Made by a program: the position numbers and the translations under genes. A stretch of 64,000 nucleotides of DNA. Origin: Rhynchopus euleeides. Lineage: Eukaryota > Euglenozoa > Diplonemea > Diplonemida > Diplonemidae. Under the pieces are notes generated by a model. That model worked only from the letters and a program-made list of their open reading frames with translations. It did not search any database and had not been told where the DNA came from. Positions 13,268-23,565 of the stretch are shown here, one piece after another. Each line of letters opens with the position of its first letter. Positions within the stretch are counted from its first letter, which is position 1. The stretch spans positions 1,798,001-1,862,000 of the forward strand of contig OY723289.1 of NCBI GenBank assembly GCA_963210315.1. Reading direction: 5' to 3'.

Positions 13268-15653
13268 GCGCGCCATCTCGAGGGTGCAAATCGCAGCCTT
13301 TCAGGGGAAGCGATATTGCCGAGGCTGACACTGGTCTTTCGTCATTCCCCGCGAATCCTCTCATCTGCGACCACCTCCCCCCACCCCCTTTAACATCCCG
13401 TGCCGCCCCCACCATGCTTCTGAGCCATCGGACCCTCAGGGCTTTTGCCTGCAGACGGTTTTGTGTGGTTCCTGGCACATCATGATTCGACCCCCTTTTC
13501 TTTTTCCCTCAGCACCGTTAGGTTCGAAGCCACGCCCCTTGGTGGTTTTTTTAACTGAATTATTTTTTTCTCGTTCATGCTGCCCTCTTTGATAAGGCAA
13601 AGTCTACAGTGAAAGTTGTTGCACCCCTTTTGTAAGCGGAGGGTACGTGGGGGGGGGGGGGGGGGTTCACGTCCTCACGGAGGTGTTCAAAATAGGTGTT
13701 TTGAACTTCCTCTTTCGAACTGCGATTGGTCCACACACACACACACACACACCCATCACCCTCGCGGTGACTCTTGTTACGGCTTGGTATCGCGTTGCAT
13801 GCCGCTTTGTTATACAACATGATATCGGCTTATCAAGGTGGCCGTGCACCCGCCCCTTCTCCTCTCCCCGCCCCTCCATCCTTTTCCCTTCCCCCCTTTC
13901 CCTTCTCCGCCCCCTCGACACCGCATTTTCATCATCTACACGTGTGCGCCACCCTCTCTGAATCACTTACACGCAGTTGTAGGGGAGTGGCAAATCTCTC
14001 CAACTCATCCGGCATCGTTCCGCACTATTTTGTGAAGGAGTGGGGCACAGGCAACAGGCAACAGGCAAGGTGACGTTTTGAGATCTGGGACCGAAAAATA
14101 AAGAGAAGCCGAAAGAAAAAGGCGGAGATAGTGAAAGAGAAAGGAGGGGTGCAGGTTTGTGTTAAAGAATATGCGATTCTGTTGTGCGCGCCATGCGGGT
14201 CGCCCGATGCAACGCAAGAAAAAAAGATGATCCAAGAAGCTTGGCGTTGCACTGCACTGAATGAAATACTCAGTGCAGAAAAGTGAAACTGGCACGCCTC
14301 GACACTGATCGAAGGCTCCGCAATACAAAACTAAACAGCGGTGAACCTATCAAGATCAGCATGTGCTGCAGGTGGCGTTCTCCACGACGACAAAGCTATT
14401 ACACCCTGTGTCAAGTGACAGTGTATGTCAGCACCAGGGTTCCCTCGTTGCAACAAACACATGAAAAACAATTGCTCAACGTGCGTATGCCGGAAACGGC
14501 ACAGAACAATGGATACCGCAGGGCCCTCGACATGCGGTATGCACTGCTACACTATACCAAATGATTCACGCGTGCGTGCTGTCTGGATGCCACCCCCCCC
14601 CCCCCCCCCTGAATGCCCACAGCGGGCGAATCAGTCAAGCCCTCTGATGTCTCTTGAGACGCATCTACACATATCGAACCCAGTGCAATCCTGGGGGGCT
14701 CGGAAGGTGCACCCGCACACAACGCCAAGACATGCCCCCCTCCCTCCTCGCAATGCCCAAGGGGCCTTCACCATCCGGTGTTATCACACCAGATGAGCCC
14801 CTTGGGGACAGAGGGGGGTGGGTGGGTGGGTGGGTTCGGGTGGAAAGAGAGGAGAGATTCTCTTGGGCGAGTGTGGGTTTCATTTACCCCCCCTCCCCCT
14901 CTGTCTCTCTCAAGTGATTTGGAAGCGGCGTGGCTTTTTTTGTGTTGGGCATGCTTGCTCCCCTGAAGTTCCAGCTGACGGGAGGTGACACATCCCAGAG
15001 AAGGGAGGGCGCGTGGCTCCATCCACCCTCTCTCCACACCCTGCGTCCTGTGAGCTGTGTTCTCCTTCAGGAGGAGGGCCTACACAGCCCCCGTCACCAC
15101 CTGCCTTCTCTCCACTTACTCACCCCCAGCGAAAAAGTGCATGATTCCCTTCTTCGGAGTTCCGCTGCTGGATTCTCCCCCTAATTTCCATGCACCTTCC
15201 CCCCGTGGGGGAGTGGGGGGTGGGACTCGTGGCCCCATCAGGTTATTTCTTACCCCTTTGTTTTTTCCCGGCTGTCTGGTTGTCTCCTTTCGACGAGGCA
15301 GCCCTGGTTGGGGTGTCCATCTCGGCAGACAGGGAGTGGCTGCCACTTCGTGGCGCACAACAAGAGTTCTGGCAGGCCAAGACGATGTCAAGGAGGGCAG
15401 GCATCTGTCGTGATGGGGCGTGAATACACTAAAGAGGGCAAATAGGGGGCAGGGGCGGCACCTCTGGGTGCTGTTCTGTTGTGGCTGGCGTTGCGTGCGG
15501 TGTGCGCGCAAGGTGGCTTGGTGGCGTGCCTCGACCGGTCTGCATCCCCGTCCCCATCCCACCCCCACCCTCCCAAGCTTTGCCCGTATCCAGTTGTGTT
15601 GCGTGGTGTGCCTTGCCTGGACTCGTCCACACACCTCGCAGGTAAGCGACATC
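13268..15653. other. Intergenic, 2.4 kb, no gene seen
   Basis: No convincing coding frame on either strand. It holds a G17 tract at 13649-13665, a (CA)n microsatellite about 13732-13752, a pyrimidine-rich block about 13850-13925 and a C17 tract at 14593-14609. Near the right end a pyrimidine-rich stretch ends in CAG at 15641, 12 bases before the next start codon. This may be a 3' splice site, either of a 5'-UTR intron or of trans-splicing. Confidence 0.6.
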
Positions 15654-17006
15654 ATGTCTCCGAAGGCTGCACTGTTGGTGGGGCTCTGCCTCATGGCAGG
15701 GTCGGTGGTGGCTGATCCCTGCTCCTACAAGACGCAGTCGACGTGCGACCAGGACGACGCTTGCACGTGGTGCCTGTGCGGCGCCCTGCCCAGCAAGTGC
15801 TGGACGCTTGAGGACTCCAAGAAGCTGCCGAGCGGTGTGTACGTGTGCGACAAGAACGGGTCGGACCCCACCCCGGCGCCGGCGCCGGCACCTCCGGCGG
15901 ACGACTGCACGTACACCTCGCAGTCGACCTGCAACTCGCACGATTCCTGCACGTGGTGCCTGTGTGGCGCTCTGCCCAGCAAGTGCTGGACGCTGGAGGA
16001 CTCCAAGAAGCTGCCGGGCGGTGTGTACAAGTGCGACAAGAACGACTCGACGACTGCCCCTGCCCCCGTCGCTGTGAGCGCCGACCCCTGCTCCTACAAG
16101 ACGCAGTCGACGTGCGACCAGGATGACGCCTGCACGTGGTGCCTGTGCGGCGCCCTGCCCAGCAAGTGCTGGACGCTTGAGGACTCGAAGAAGCTGCCGA
16201 GCGGTGTGTACGTGTGCGACAAGAACGGGTCGGACCCCACCCCGGTGCCGGCACCGGTGGACGACTGCACGTACACCTCGCAGTCGACCTGCAACTCGCA
16301 CGATTCCTGCACGTGGTGCCTGTGTGGTGCTCTGCCCAGCAAGTGCTGGACGCTGGAGGACTCCAAGAAGCTGCCGAGCGGTGTGTACAAGTGCGACAAG
16401 AACGACTCGACGACCGCCCCTGCCCCCGTCGCTGTGAGCGCCGACCCCTGCTCCTACAAGACGCAGTCGACGTGCGACCAGGACGACGCCTGCACGTGGT
16501 GCCTGTGCGGCGCCCTTCCCAGCAAGTGCTGGACGCTTGAGGACTCGAAGAAGCTGCCGAGCGGTGTGTACGTGTGCGACAAGAACGGGTCGGACCCCAC
16601 CCCGGTGCCGGCACCCGTGGACGACTGCACGTACACCTCGCAGTCGACTTGCAACTCGCACGATTCCTGCACGTGGTGCCTGTGTGGTGCTCTGCCCAGC
16701 AAGTGCTGGACGCTGGAGGACTCCAAGAAGCTGCCGGGCGGTGTGTACAAGTGCGACAAGAACGCCTCGACGACCGCCCCTGCCCCCGTCGCTGTGAGCG
16801 CCGACCCCTGCTCTCACAAGACGCAGCCGACATGCAACCAGGACGACGCCTGCACGTGGTGCAACTGCGGCGCCCTGCCCAGCAAGTGCTGGACGCTTGA
16901 GGACTCGAAGAAGCTGCCGAGCGGTGTGTACGTGTGCGACAAGAACGACTCGACGACTGCCCCGAAGCCTGCGGCACCTGTTCTCAACTTCCGTGAGTTC
17001 AACTGA
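15654..17006 (+). CDS. Secreted protein of seven cysteine-rich repeats
   Basis: 450 residues. The ATG at 15654 is chosen because it opens a clear signal peptide (about 20 residues, ending SVVA before DPC); the frame is open further upstream but that part looks like untranslated leader. The mature protein is seven modules of about 48 residues, each with seven cysteines around CTWCLCGALPSKCW and a conserved LEDSKKLPxGVYxCDK, joined by short Pro/Ala/Ser/Thr linkers. Modules alternate between two types (DPCSYKTQ and DCTYTSQ) in the order ABABABA. At DNA level this is a two-module unit of 360 bp (369 bp for the first). The last module differs most (CTWCNCG). The modules resemble the CxWC...SxCxxxExAxxLP repeats of secreted protist proteins with unknown function, so an extracellular or cell-wall role is inference. 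No transmembrane segment is seen. Confidence 0.85.
   Translation: MSPKAALLVGLCLMAGSVVADPCSYKTQSTCDQDDACTWCLCGALPSKCWTLEDSKKLPSGVYVCDKNGSDPTPAPAPAPPADDCTYTSQSTCNSHDSCTWCLCGALPSKCWTLEDSKKLPGGVYKCDKNDSTTAPAPVAVSADPCSYKTQSTCDQDDACTWCLCGALPSKCWTLEDSKKLPSGVYVCDKNGSDPTPVPAPVDDCTYTSQSTCNSHDSCTWCLCGALPSKCWTLEDSKKLPSGVYKCDKNDSTTAPAPVAVSADPCSYKTQSTCDQDDACTWCLCGALPSKCWTLEDSKKLPSGVYVCDKNGSDPTPVPAPVDDCTYTSQSTCNSHDSCTWCLCGALPSKCWTLEDSKKLPGGVYKCDKNASTTAPAPVAVSADPCSHKTQPTCNQDDACTWCNCGALPSKCWTLEDSKKLPSGVYVCDKNDSTTAPKPAAPVLNFREFN
15714..16980 (+). repeat. In-gene tandem repeat, 360-bp period
   Basis: The DPCSYKTQ-type module starts at 15714, 16083, 16443 and about 16803. Spacings are 369, 360 and 360 bp; the first unit is longer because of extra Pro-Ala codons in the linker. 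Units are nearly identical even at silent positions, which suggests recent expansion or gene conversion. Confidence 0.9.
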
Positions 17007-18664
17007 GCTTGCTGGCATCACCGTGCCACCACACCACCGTGCTATGATCCTTCGGTGTGATGCGCTGCTATGCCCTCCCCTGTGGTTCCGTGGATGGCTC
17101 GCATCCAGGCTGGAGACGAAGAACGAAACCACCCCTGACATTTTGTTCGAATAATTTGTTCCAACAGTCCGTGATAAGTGTGTGGAAGCGGACAGAACGG
17201 AGGTTACAGTCCAGGTATTCCCTGAACCGTACGCCTTCCCCACATACGTCCACCGAGTGACTTTTGTTTGTGTTCCTCACCTCCGCAGTGATTCCTGCCT
17301 TGTGTATTCAGTACGGTCCGAGGCTAGTTCACGACAGGAGTTTTGTGTATTTTTTTCGTCTGTTCAGCCCGACGGGCCACATCACCGCCTCATTTCCCCC
17401 GGACCACCCCGTCCCTTCCCCTGCCCTTCCTTGCTGTGTGGGAACAAGGCAGACAACTACGCACCCGCCTTGAGACAACAGTAATCGATTTCCTGACATT
17501 TTCGTTTGCCACACCAACAGCCCCCACCCGCAATCGTCTATTGTGGTGACCCCCCCCCCCCCCCCTCTGCCTTTGTCTCAGAGGGCGTGCCCCCGGATAA
17601 CAATTTGGCGTGGAGCTACCTTCAACCAACGGATGCTTTTATGCGCTTCACCTATTCCAGCCCAACATTCCCATTTCTCCCGGAATTTCGACCGGTTTGT
17701 TTCGTTGGGTGTCCTCCACTGAGCTGTGTATGTTCCAGGTGCAGCCACTCCGTGTTCTGCACTTCAATATTTACGTGTGTATGTGTATCTGTGTGGGATA
17801 AATGAAGTGGGTTGCGCATCAGCTTTGCACACGTGCCGTTGTCTGGAGTTTCAGGGGAGCAGCACGCCAGCGGCACAGTGTTACGTATGGTGAGAGAGAG
17901 AGAGCGTGAAGAAAAATATCACAGGGTGGTTTCGCTTGTGTGTAGTACGCTATCGTGAGAGTGCCCTGACAAAATATGAGTCGGACTGACAACGGCTTGA
18001 CAGAGGGAGACAGCGACTAGGATATTTCGCCGACACCAGGTCAGCTATGCAGTAGAAGGTCGGAACCGAAGGGAGCTGTCTGGGGTCTTTCGAAATAGTC
18101 TAACCAGCAGGTGGGGTGGGGTTCAACGCCGTCGGAATCTAAGGAACCTGTCAGCACTGCGTGGGGCAACATCCGGGTGGTCGGTGCAGTGTTGTGGAGC
18201 AGACATCGCTGCCCCCCTGCAGCAAGTCTGCCCGAGCATTAGTCATCATCACAGAAAGCTGAGAGAGAAGCCGCGAGGTCCCCACCCACCCACCCACCCC
18301 ACTCCGCCCCACCATCTCGCACACAGACCGAGCGGATATACCAACACAATTTTCTTCTGATTCGTTGCGCTGTTCGCCCACCCACCCACCTCTCCAGGCA
18401 GACACGTACACATTCTCCTCAGAGCTCTGCCAGTTGCTGTGTGCGCACGGCCTTCTCCCATCTTGCCCCGTATTGAGCCCCTCGGCTATCTTCTTCTTCC
18501 GTGAGGGGGTCTGGGAGTGCCAGGGCGAGTAACCAGCAACCCCAGCAAGAGGCCCCCCCGCCCCCGCTTGTCTTTGGGCAGGCCTGTGTTCTGTAGAACA
18601 CTTTCTCGCTGCAAATCGGGGCGTGTGCCGACAGCGACAGGTAGCAAAACAGCACAGCGGCACC
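17007..18664. other. Intergenic, 1.7 kb, no gene seen
   Basis: No supported gene. It contains a C16 tract at 17550-17565, a short (AG)n about 17891-17905, and ACCC-rich stretches about 18282-18300 and 18379-18390. The presumed 3' UTR of the cysteine-repeat gene and the promoter of the next gene lie here, but neither could be delimited. Confidence 0.55.
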
Positions 18665-20793
18665 ATGGGTTGCTCAGAAAGCAAAGACCAGGCGCCTCGC
18701 GGCGCTGCGGCGCCAGCGCGGCGTGACCCCTACCAGCAGCCCTACCCCCCGCAGGGTGGTGGGTACGGCGGGCAGCAGCCCGCCCCTGCTTACCAGCACC
18801 AGTACCACGGTGACCCGTACCAGAGCCACCGTGACCGTCGGGAACAGACAGAGGTGCAGCAGGCGCACATGATGGTATGTTTTCGTGTCTCCAGCAGGTT
18901 TGTTGCCCGCACGGTGGGCCCCCCCCCCGGGAATCGGCGGTCTGAGCAGAGGGGCCTGACCAGTCTTTTCGGGGGTCCCCACCCCGAAAAGTGGGTGGTC
19001 AGACTGCCGATTTTCGGAGGGGGCGGGGGCCGTCCTGTGCCTTGTGGGAATGGGGGTAGGGGGGTAATGCTGCGCGTCTCTCTCGGTGGTGTCGGCCTCC
19101 CATTTGGCTGCCTTGGCGCTTCGCACGTCCACACGCTCTCTCTCTCTCTCCCGCCTGTGGCGTTAGAGGGGGCGGCGGGGGCGGCGGCCCGTTCGGAAAC
19201 CCTATCACGCCTCCGCCTTGCACAGATCTCGCAGCGCCAGCAGCAGCAGCACATGCCCCCCCAGACGCACGCAAGCCCTTACCAAAGTCCTCCTCCGACA
19301 CAGCCGTACTACCAGCCACAGGCACAGGCACAGCCTCAGCCCACCTACTACCACTCGCCACCGCCTGCGAGTGGACCGCCTCAGCACCCTGACGAGGTTT
19401 GTGAGTTGGGGGGTGGGGTGGGGTGGGGTGGGGGGGCATCCAGATCGCGATGATGAAAGTTTCGGAGCCCAAAAGCGTGTGATTTGCGTGGTGTCTGTTG
19501 TTAGTTCGGTGGAGCCAACTTTGGGGAAACTTTCTGTGTCCTTTTAGCGGGATCGCGCGGCCCCACTCACACCACTTCATCAGACCGGGGAGTGGTGTAC
19601 ACAAAGAGTGGGGTCTGCGTTCCAATGAAAGTCACAAGGCAAAGAGAGGGCCCCGCACATCACACAACAGGACCCTCCTGACTTTGGTTGTGCCCCGGCT
19701 TGTGGCACAATGCAACCAAGCTCGACCTTTTTTACTGCAACAGGGCTCCTGTCAGTGTCAAAAAGATAGCAGGCAGCGCTTTGGGCAACAAATCCAACCT
19801 CCCACATCAGGCTGCGGAGTTGCTTTTGTTTTTCCCGGATTTGGCGCACAGCAAACAAAGCCCCAAGGATCCCCAAAGGTTTTGCGATTTTTCATGGGGT
19901 GTGTGTTGTGGTGGGCAAAATGATCAGCGGTGTGGCGGGTTTGGAGTGTGCGTGAAATCGCCCTGCCGCAGCCACAACCACCACCCTCCTGCACAGGACG
20001 GCCCCCTAGTGACACCGCGTGAGGACCACCGCAAAACCGCAGAGATTCTGGAGGCACAGAGATTCGTATGTGCCTTGCCTGTTTAGCACCCTGCATCCAC
20101 CCACCCCATTCTTTTTTGCCCCACAGGCGGGTGTGGACCAGCTGCAAGAGGTGTACCCCAACATCGACCGTGCCGTGATCGAGGGCGTGGTGCAGGACTG
20201 TGGGGGCAACATGGTATGTCTTGCTGTGCACTATACCTGTTGCCGTGGCTCCAGCAAAGAAGGACGCGCATTGGAGGGTGTTGTGCGACTTTTGTTTGCG
20301 CTCAACAAAAAGTAGTCCGGAACTGTTCTCCACACAGGTGCTGGACACGGGGTGTCTACAATATAAAGCGAAAGGAGTGACGATTTTTACCGTCACTCTA
20401 CTACGGCAATCCGATGCCACCACCCACCCACACCCCTCTCACACGGCCGATCATATCACTGCCTTGCGCTTCGATCTACTTCTCTTTCACCACCCCCCCC
20501 TCTCACAGGAGCTGTGCCACAACGCGCTGTCTGAGATGAGCCCTGCACCTGCGAATGGTGGTGGTGGTGGTGGTGGTGCCGGTGCAGGTGGCGACGCCCT
20601 GCGCTCGTCGTCGCCTGCACCTGTCACACGCAGCTGGCAGGTGGGTGACCGTGTCGAGGCGATGTTCCAGGGGTCCTGGTTCCGGGCGACAATCGAGAGC
20701 ATCGAGCTTAACGGCGACTACAACGTTGCGTGGGAGGAGGACGGCTCGCACACCCTTGTGATGGCGGACCACATCCGCGGCCCGACGCACTGA
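18665..20793 (+). CDS. Predicted N-myristoylated CUE-domain plus Tudor-like-domain protein, five exons
   Basis: Exons 18665-18874, 19226-19396, 19997-20065, 20127-20213 and 20509-20793 join in phase 0 at every junction, giving 273 residues. Donors are GTATGT (GTTTGT for intron 2, chosen because it keeps the frame) and acceptors are pyrimidine tract plus CAG. The protein starts MGCSES: Gly2 followed by Cys3 and Ser6 fits N-myristoylation with palmitoylation, so membrane attachment is likely. Exons 1-2 encode a Tyr/Gln/Pro-rich disordered region. Exons 4-5 encode a CUE domain (VDQLQEVYPNIDRAVIEGVV then CGGNM and ELCHNALSEM), a ubiquitin-binding fold. After a Gly-rich linker, exon 5 encodes a Tudor/Agenet-like segment (VGDRVEAMFQGSWFRATI ... 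YNVAWEEDGSHT). The domain pairing suggests an adaptor linking ubiquitinated cargo to a membrane; that is inference. Exon 3 (23 codons) is the least certain. Confidence 0.82.
19513..19630 (+). repeat. Dispersed repeat, copy 1 (inside an intron)
   Basis: About 117 bp, inside intron 2 of the CUE-Tudor gene. It matches 23375-23490 in the same orientation, including ATCAGACCGGGGAGTGGTG and GGGGTCTGCGTTCCAA. It may be a fragment of a larger mobile element; no terminal repeats were seen. Confidence 0.75.
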
Positions 20794-21778
20794 ACCCCTC
20801 CCCCCTCCCAGCAAAGCTGACGTAGTGTACCCTCCCCCTCGGCGCATCCCTGACCCGATTTTGTCGAGGGAGGTGCGTGTGTCGCGGTTCCCCGCCACCA
20901 TCCACCCCCCCCCCCCCTCAGGCAGAATGAGGTGATGGAAACATACGAAGCTCACCTGGGTTGTGATGTGTGTGGGGAAGGGGGTGGGAGGGGGATGGGG
21001 AGGGCGGGAGGCATTCGCAGAAGTCCACCACCTGTGCTCACTCAGATCCGCACGAGAAAATACTTTTTTTTTGGGGGGTAGTGTAGAGAGCTGTGCACAC
21101 CCGCGCACATGCTGCTCCTGACGCAACCTCCTCTGTGCAACACACAAAATCCAAAACACGCAGTTGGTAGAACGCGCGGGAGAGGTGTGATGCCCGGTTG
21201 CACAAACAAAACGCATTTCGTACACCGGCTCCTTTTTGCTTTTGGCCTCCCAGTTTCTAGTCGTAGGGGGTCCTGGCTAGGGTGGTGGTGCCTGGGGGAG
21301 GAGGAGGAGGACGAGAAGAGAGTGTGATGAGGGGGGGCAAAAAAAATACACGCAAACAGCAGTCTCTCTTGCATATGCCAGTGACAAAAAAAGTGGCTGT
21401 TTGGTATTACCCCCCCCCCACCTCCGCGACCCCAGCCTCTCTCTCTCTCTCTCTCTCCGTGGGGGTCTTCGCTACGGTGCCAAAAAAAATACGGCGGGTT
21501 TTGGTGCGTTTCATCCTATTGCCAGGTGGATAACCCGCCGAACTTTGCCGAGAATTTACCGATGGCGAATCCCCCCCCTCTCTCTCTGTGCCTTACTGAT
21601 TACCCCTGCCCCCACCCCCCCCTCCTCCCCCTTTCCTCCTCGCCCCTCATTTTGCCTTCAAGCGTTCAAGATGCAAAATGCAGCCTGCCCGGTTTCTCTT
21701 CTTCCTTTTTTTTTCAACCCCCTCCTTTCGCGTTCTCCGGCAAGAGCCCGTGCAACACCTCCAGGGGGGGGGGGGGTA
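20794..21778. other. Intergenic, about 1 kb, with one lone transposon-end motif
   Basis: No gene supported. Purine- and pyrimidine-rich runs are frequent, including a (CT)n about 21437-21457. At 21461 the sequence GGGGGTCTTCGCTACGG matches the left end of the mini-element at 23106, but no matching right end was found nearby, so it is probably a truncated copy. The region ends in a G13 tract into which the next element has inserted. Confidence 0.55.
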
Positions 21779-22925
21779 GGGGGGGTCAAATGGGGGTGAC
21801 AAACACGATTTTTCAAAAAACCGGCGCAGAGGCCCCAAAGCCCCCGTAAACCCTCCAAACCCCCCCAGATCGGTCCGGAAACCCATCGAACCCCACTTTT
21901 CCACCATTCCGGGCACCTCAGGTGCCCGAATTGGGGTACCTAAATTTTGTGCCACCGTTTGGTACCGTACAGTGCCACTGTGTGGGAGGTTGGAAAAGAA
22001 AATGCCCCAACACACCACATCTGAGGGTTGCAATGCATGTTGCTTGCCAACCACGTCATCCGGTGGGTGTCAGGCGCTATGTAGGTGGCATTAGCCAGGT
22101 CTTCGATGTGTTCTGGCTTGTATATATACCTCCCTGCCTGCGACACAGGCACTGCCTTTGTCCCCCACACCAGCCACAGAGAGCGTATTGTACTCGGTCC
22201 ACGGTTGCTGATTCATTGTGATGCGTTGTATCCTCGAGTGAACGTCACACACTAGTGGCACCACCACCCGCCATCCGAGAGCTGTATTGACTTTGCGCGC
22301 TTCCGTTGTATTCACCTCGCCACGCATATTGCACCGTTCAGTACCAGTGCTCTTGGGCCAGGCAAAGTAGACCGCAGCAACTACCAATTCTGGCACAATG
22401 GGTACCACGACAGCGCACTTCATGTGTTCCCGGAATGTACAGCTCGTGTTGCAACAGTCGTTGTCAACACATCCCGGTTGTGGAGCACTGCTGCACAGGA
22501 ATCACACGACCATCTGGACTGTTCCGTACCTACAGGCAGCCTCCCGGTGCATGGTGGCAGGGAGGTATATATACAAGCCAGAACACATCGAAGACCTGGC
22601 TAATGCCACCTACATAGCGCCTGACACCCACCGGATGACGTGGTTGGCAAGCAACATGCATTGCAACCCTCAGATGTGGTGTGTTGGGGCATTTTCTTTT
22701 CCAACCTCCCACACAGTGGCACTGTACGGTACCAAACGGTGGCACAAAATTTAGGTACCCCAATTCGGGCACCTGAGGTGCCCGGAATGGTGGAAAAGTG
22801 GGGTTCGATGGGTTTCCGGACCGATCTGGGGGGGTTTGGAGGGTTTACGGGGGCTTTGGGGCCTCTGCGCCGGTTTTTTGAAAAATCGTGTTTGTCCACG
22901 TAAAAGGGTGGCATTTGACCCCCCC
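21779..22925. mobile_element. Foldback DNA element, 1147 bp, copy 1
   Basis: A non-autonomous element with long terminal inverted repeats: left arm 21779-22138 (360 bp) and right arm 22556-22925 (370 bp). Termini are GGGGGGGTCAAATG and its complement. The right arm differs from the left by about a 10-bp substitution/insertion near its outer end. The 417-bp centre (22139-22555) encodes no recognisable transposase. TA flanks both ends (21777-21778 and 22926-22927), consistent with a TA target duplication. Outside the TA lie G13 on the left and G14 on the right, so the original target was a TA inside a G homopolymer. A TA duplication fits Tc1/mariner-like or related transposases, but the family is not established. 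Confidence 0.92.
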
Positions 22926-23105
22926 TAGGGGGGGGGGGGGGAAGCGGCAATCAGGTGCCACTGCGTGTGTGTTTGTGAGTGTTTGTCACAGCAGCAATAA
23001 ATGTCCACCACCATCCCCTCCCCCCCTTTCCAGCCCCCCCCCCTCCCTCCCGACAAACAGGTTGAATTGGGGTTTGGGGGGAGGGGGAATTCTAATTGAG
23101 CCGAA

Positions 23106-23203
23106 GGGGGTCTTCGCTACGGGGTGATCGTCAGTGCATTTCCTGTTGAATTGGCTGGAAACTGACGAATATTGACGAAGAATAACGACCAGCGAAGACC
23201 CCC
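23106..23203. mobile_element. Mini-element with GGGGGTCTTCGCT termini, 98 bp
   Basis: Perfect 13-bp terminal inverted repeats (GGGGGTCTTCGCT ... AGCGAAGACCCCC). The interior shares GTGATCGTCAGTGCATTT and a TGACGAA/AATAACGA block with the 113-bp element at 39345-39457. Flanks are GAA (left) and AAA (right), so a 3-bp duplication is at best imperfect here. It is too short to code and must be mobilised in trans. Confidence 0.78.
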
Positions 23204-23374
23204 AAAATAAGAGTATTCGCTCTAGTCGATCTCCCTTTTTCTCTCTATCAAAAAAGTGCTCCCGAAAACTGTCGGCAACGACAGCACCAAGGGCCCTTGG
23301 GGGGGAGGAGGTGGGCGTTGGCTTTTGCTTGCACCCCCCCCTCCACCCCTCCCTTCTTTGTTTTGGTAGTTTAT

Positions 23375-23490
23375 AGCCAATCGGGGAAGCTTTCTGTGCC
23401 TTTAGCTGGATCTTGCGACCCCCACGCACACCACTACATCAGACCGGGGAGTGGTGGACACAAAGGGTGGGGTCTGCGTTCCAACAAAAG
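23375..23490 (+). repeat. Dispersed repeat, copy 2
   Basis: Second copy of the approximately 117-bp sequence found in an intron at 19513-19630, with scattered substitutions and small indels. Both copies begin near GGGGAA(G/A)CTTTCTGTG and lose similarity after TTCCAA. Confidence 0.75.
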
Positions 23491-23565
23491 GTTTTGCTGT
23501 CGGTTTACGATCCAGCGGGGGCACAGGTAGTTTTTTTGTATTTGCCGCTGTTCCCCCCCCCCCTA

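Larger units (their letters stand above)
22928..23565. other. Spacer between the two foldback copies
   Basis: About 640 bp with no gene. It contains the 98-bp mini-element at 23106-23203, the second copy of the dispersed repeat (23375-23490) and a C11 tract ending at the next insertion point. Confidence 0.6.

Noticed and set aside
15420-15653. Upstream 78-codon extension of the cysteine-repeat ORF
   Set aside because: The signal peptide begins at 15654; the extension has no conserved character and contains a likely 3' splice site.
15429-17243. - strand frame opposite the cysteine-repeat gene
   Set aside because: It mirrors the 360-bp repeat; the + strand product has a signal peptide and conserved cysteines.
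22306-22754. Small ORFs inside the 1147-bp foldback elements as transposase
   Set aside because: They read across the inverted arms, show no conserved motifs and are too short for any known transposase.
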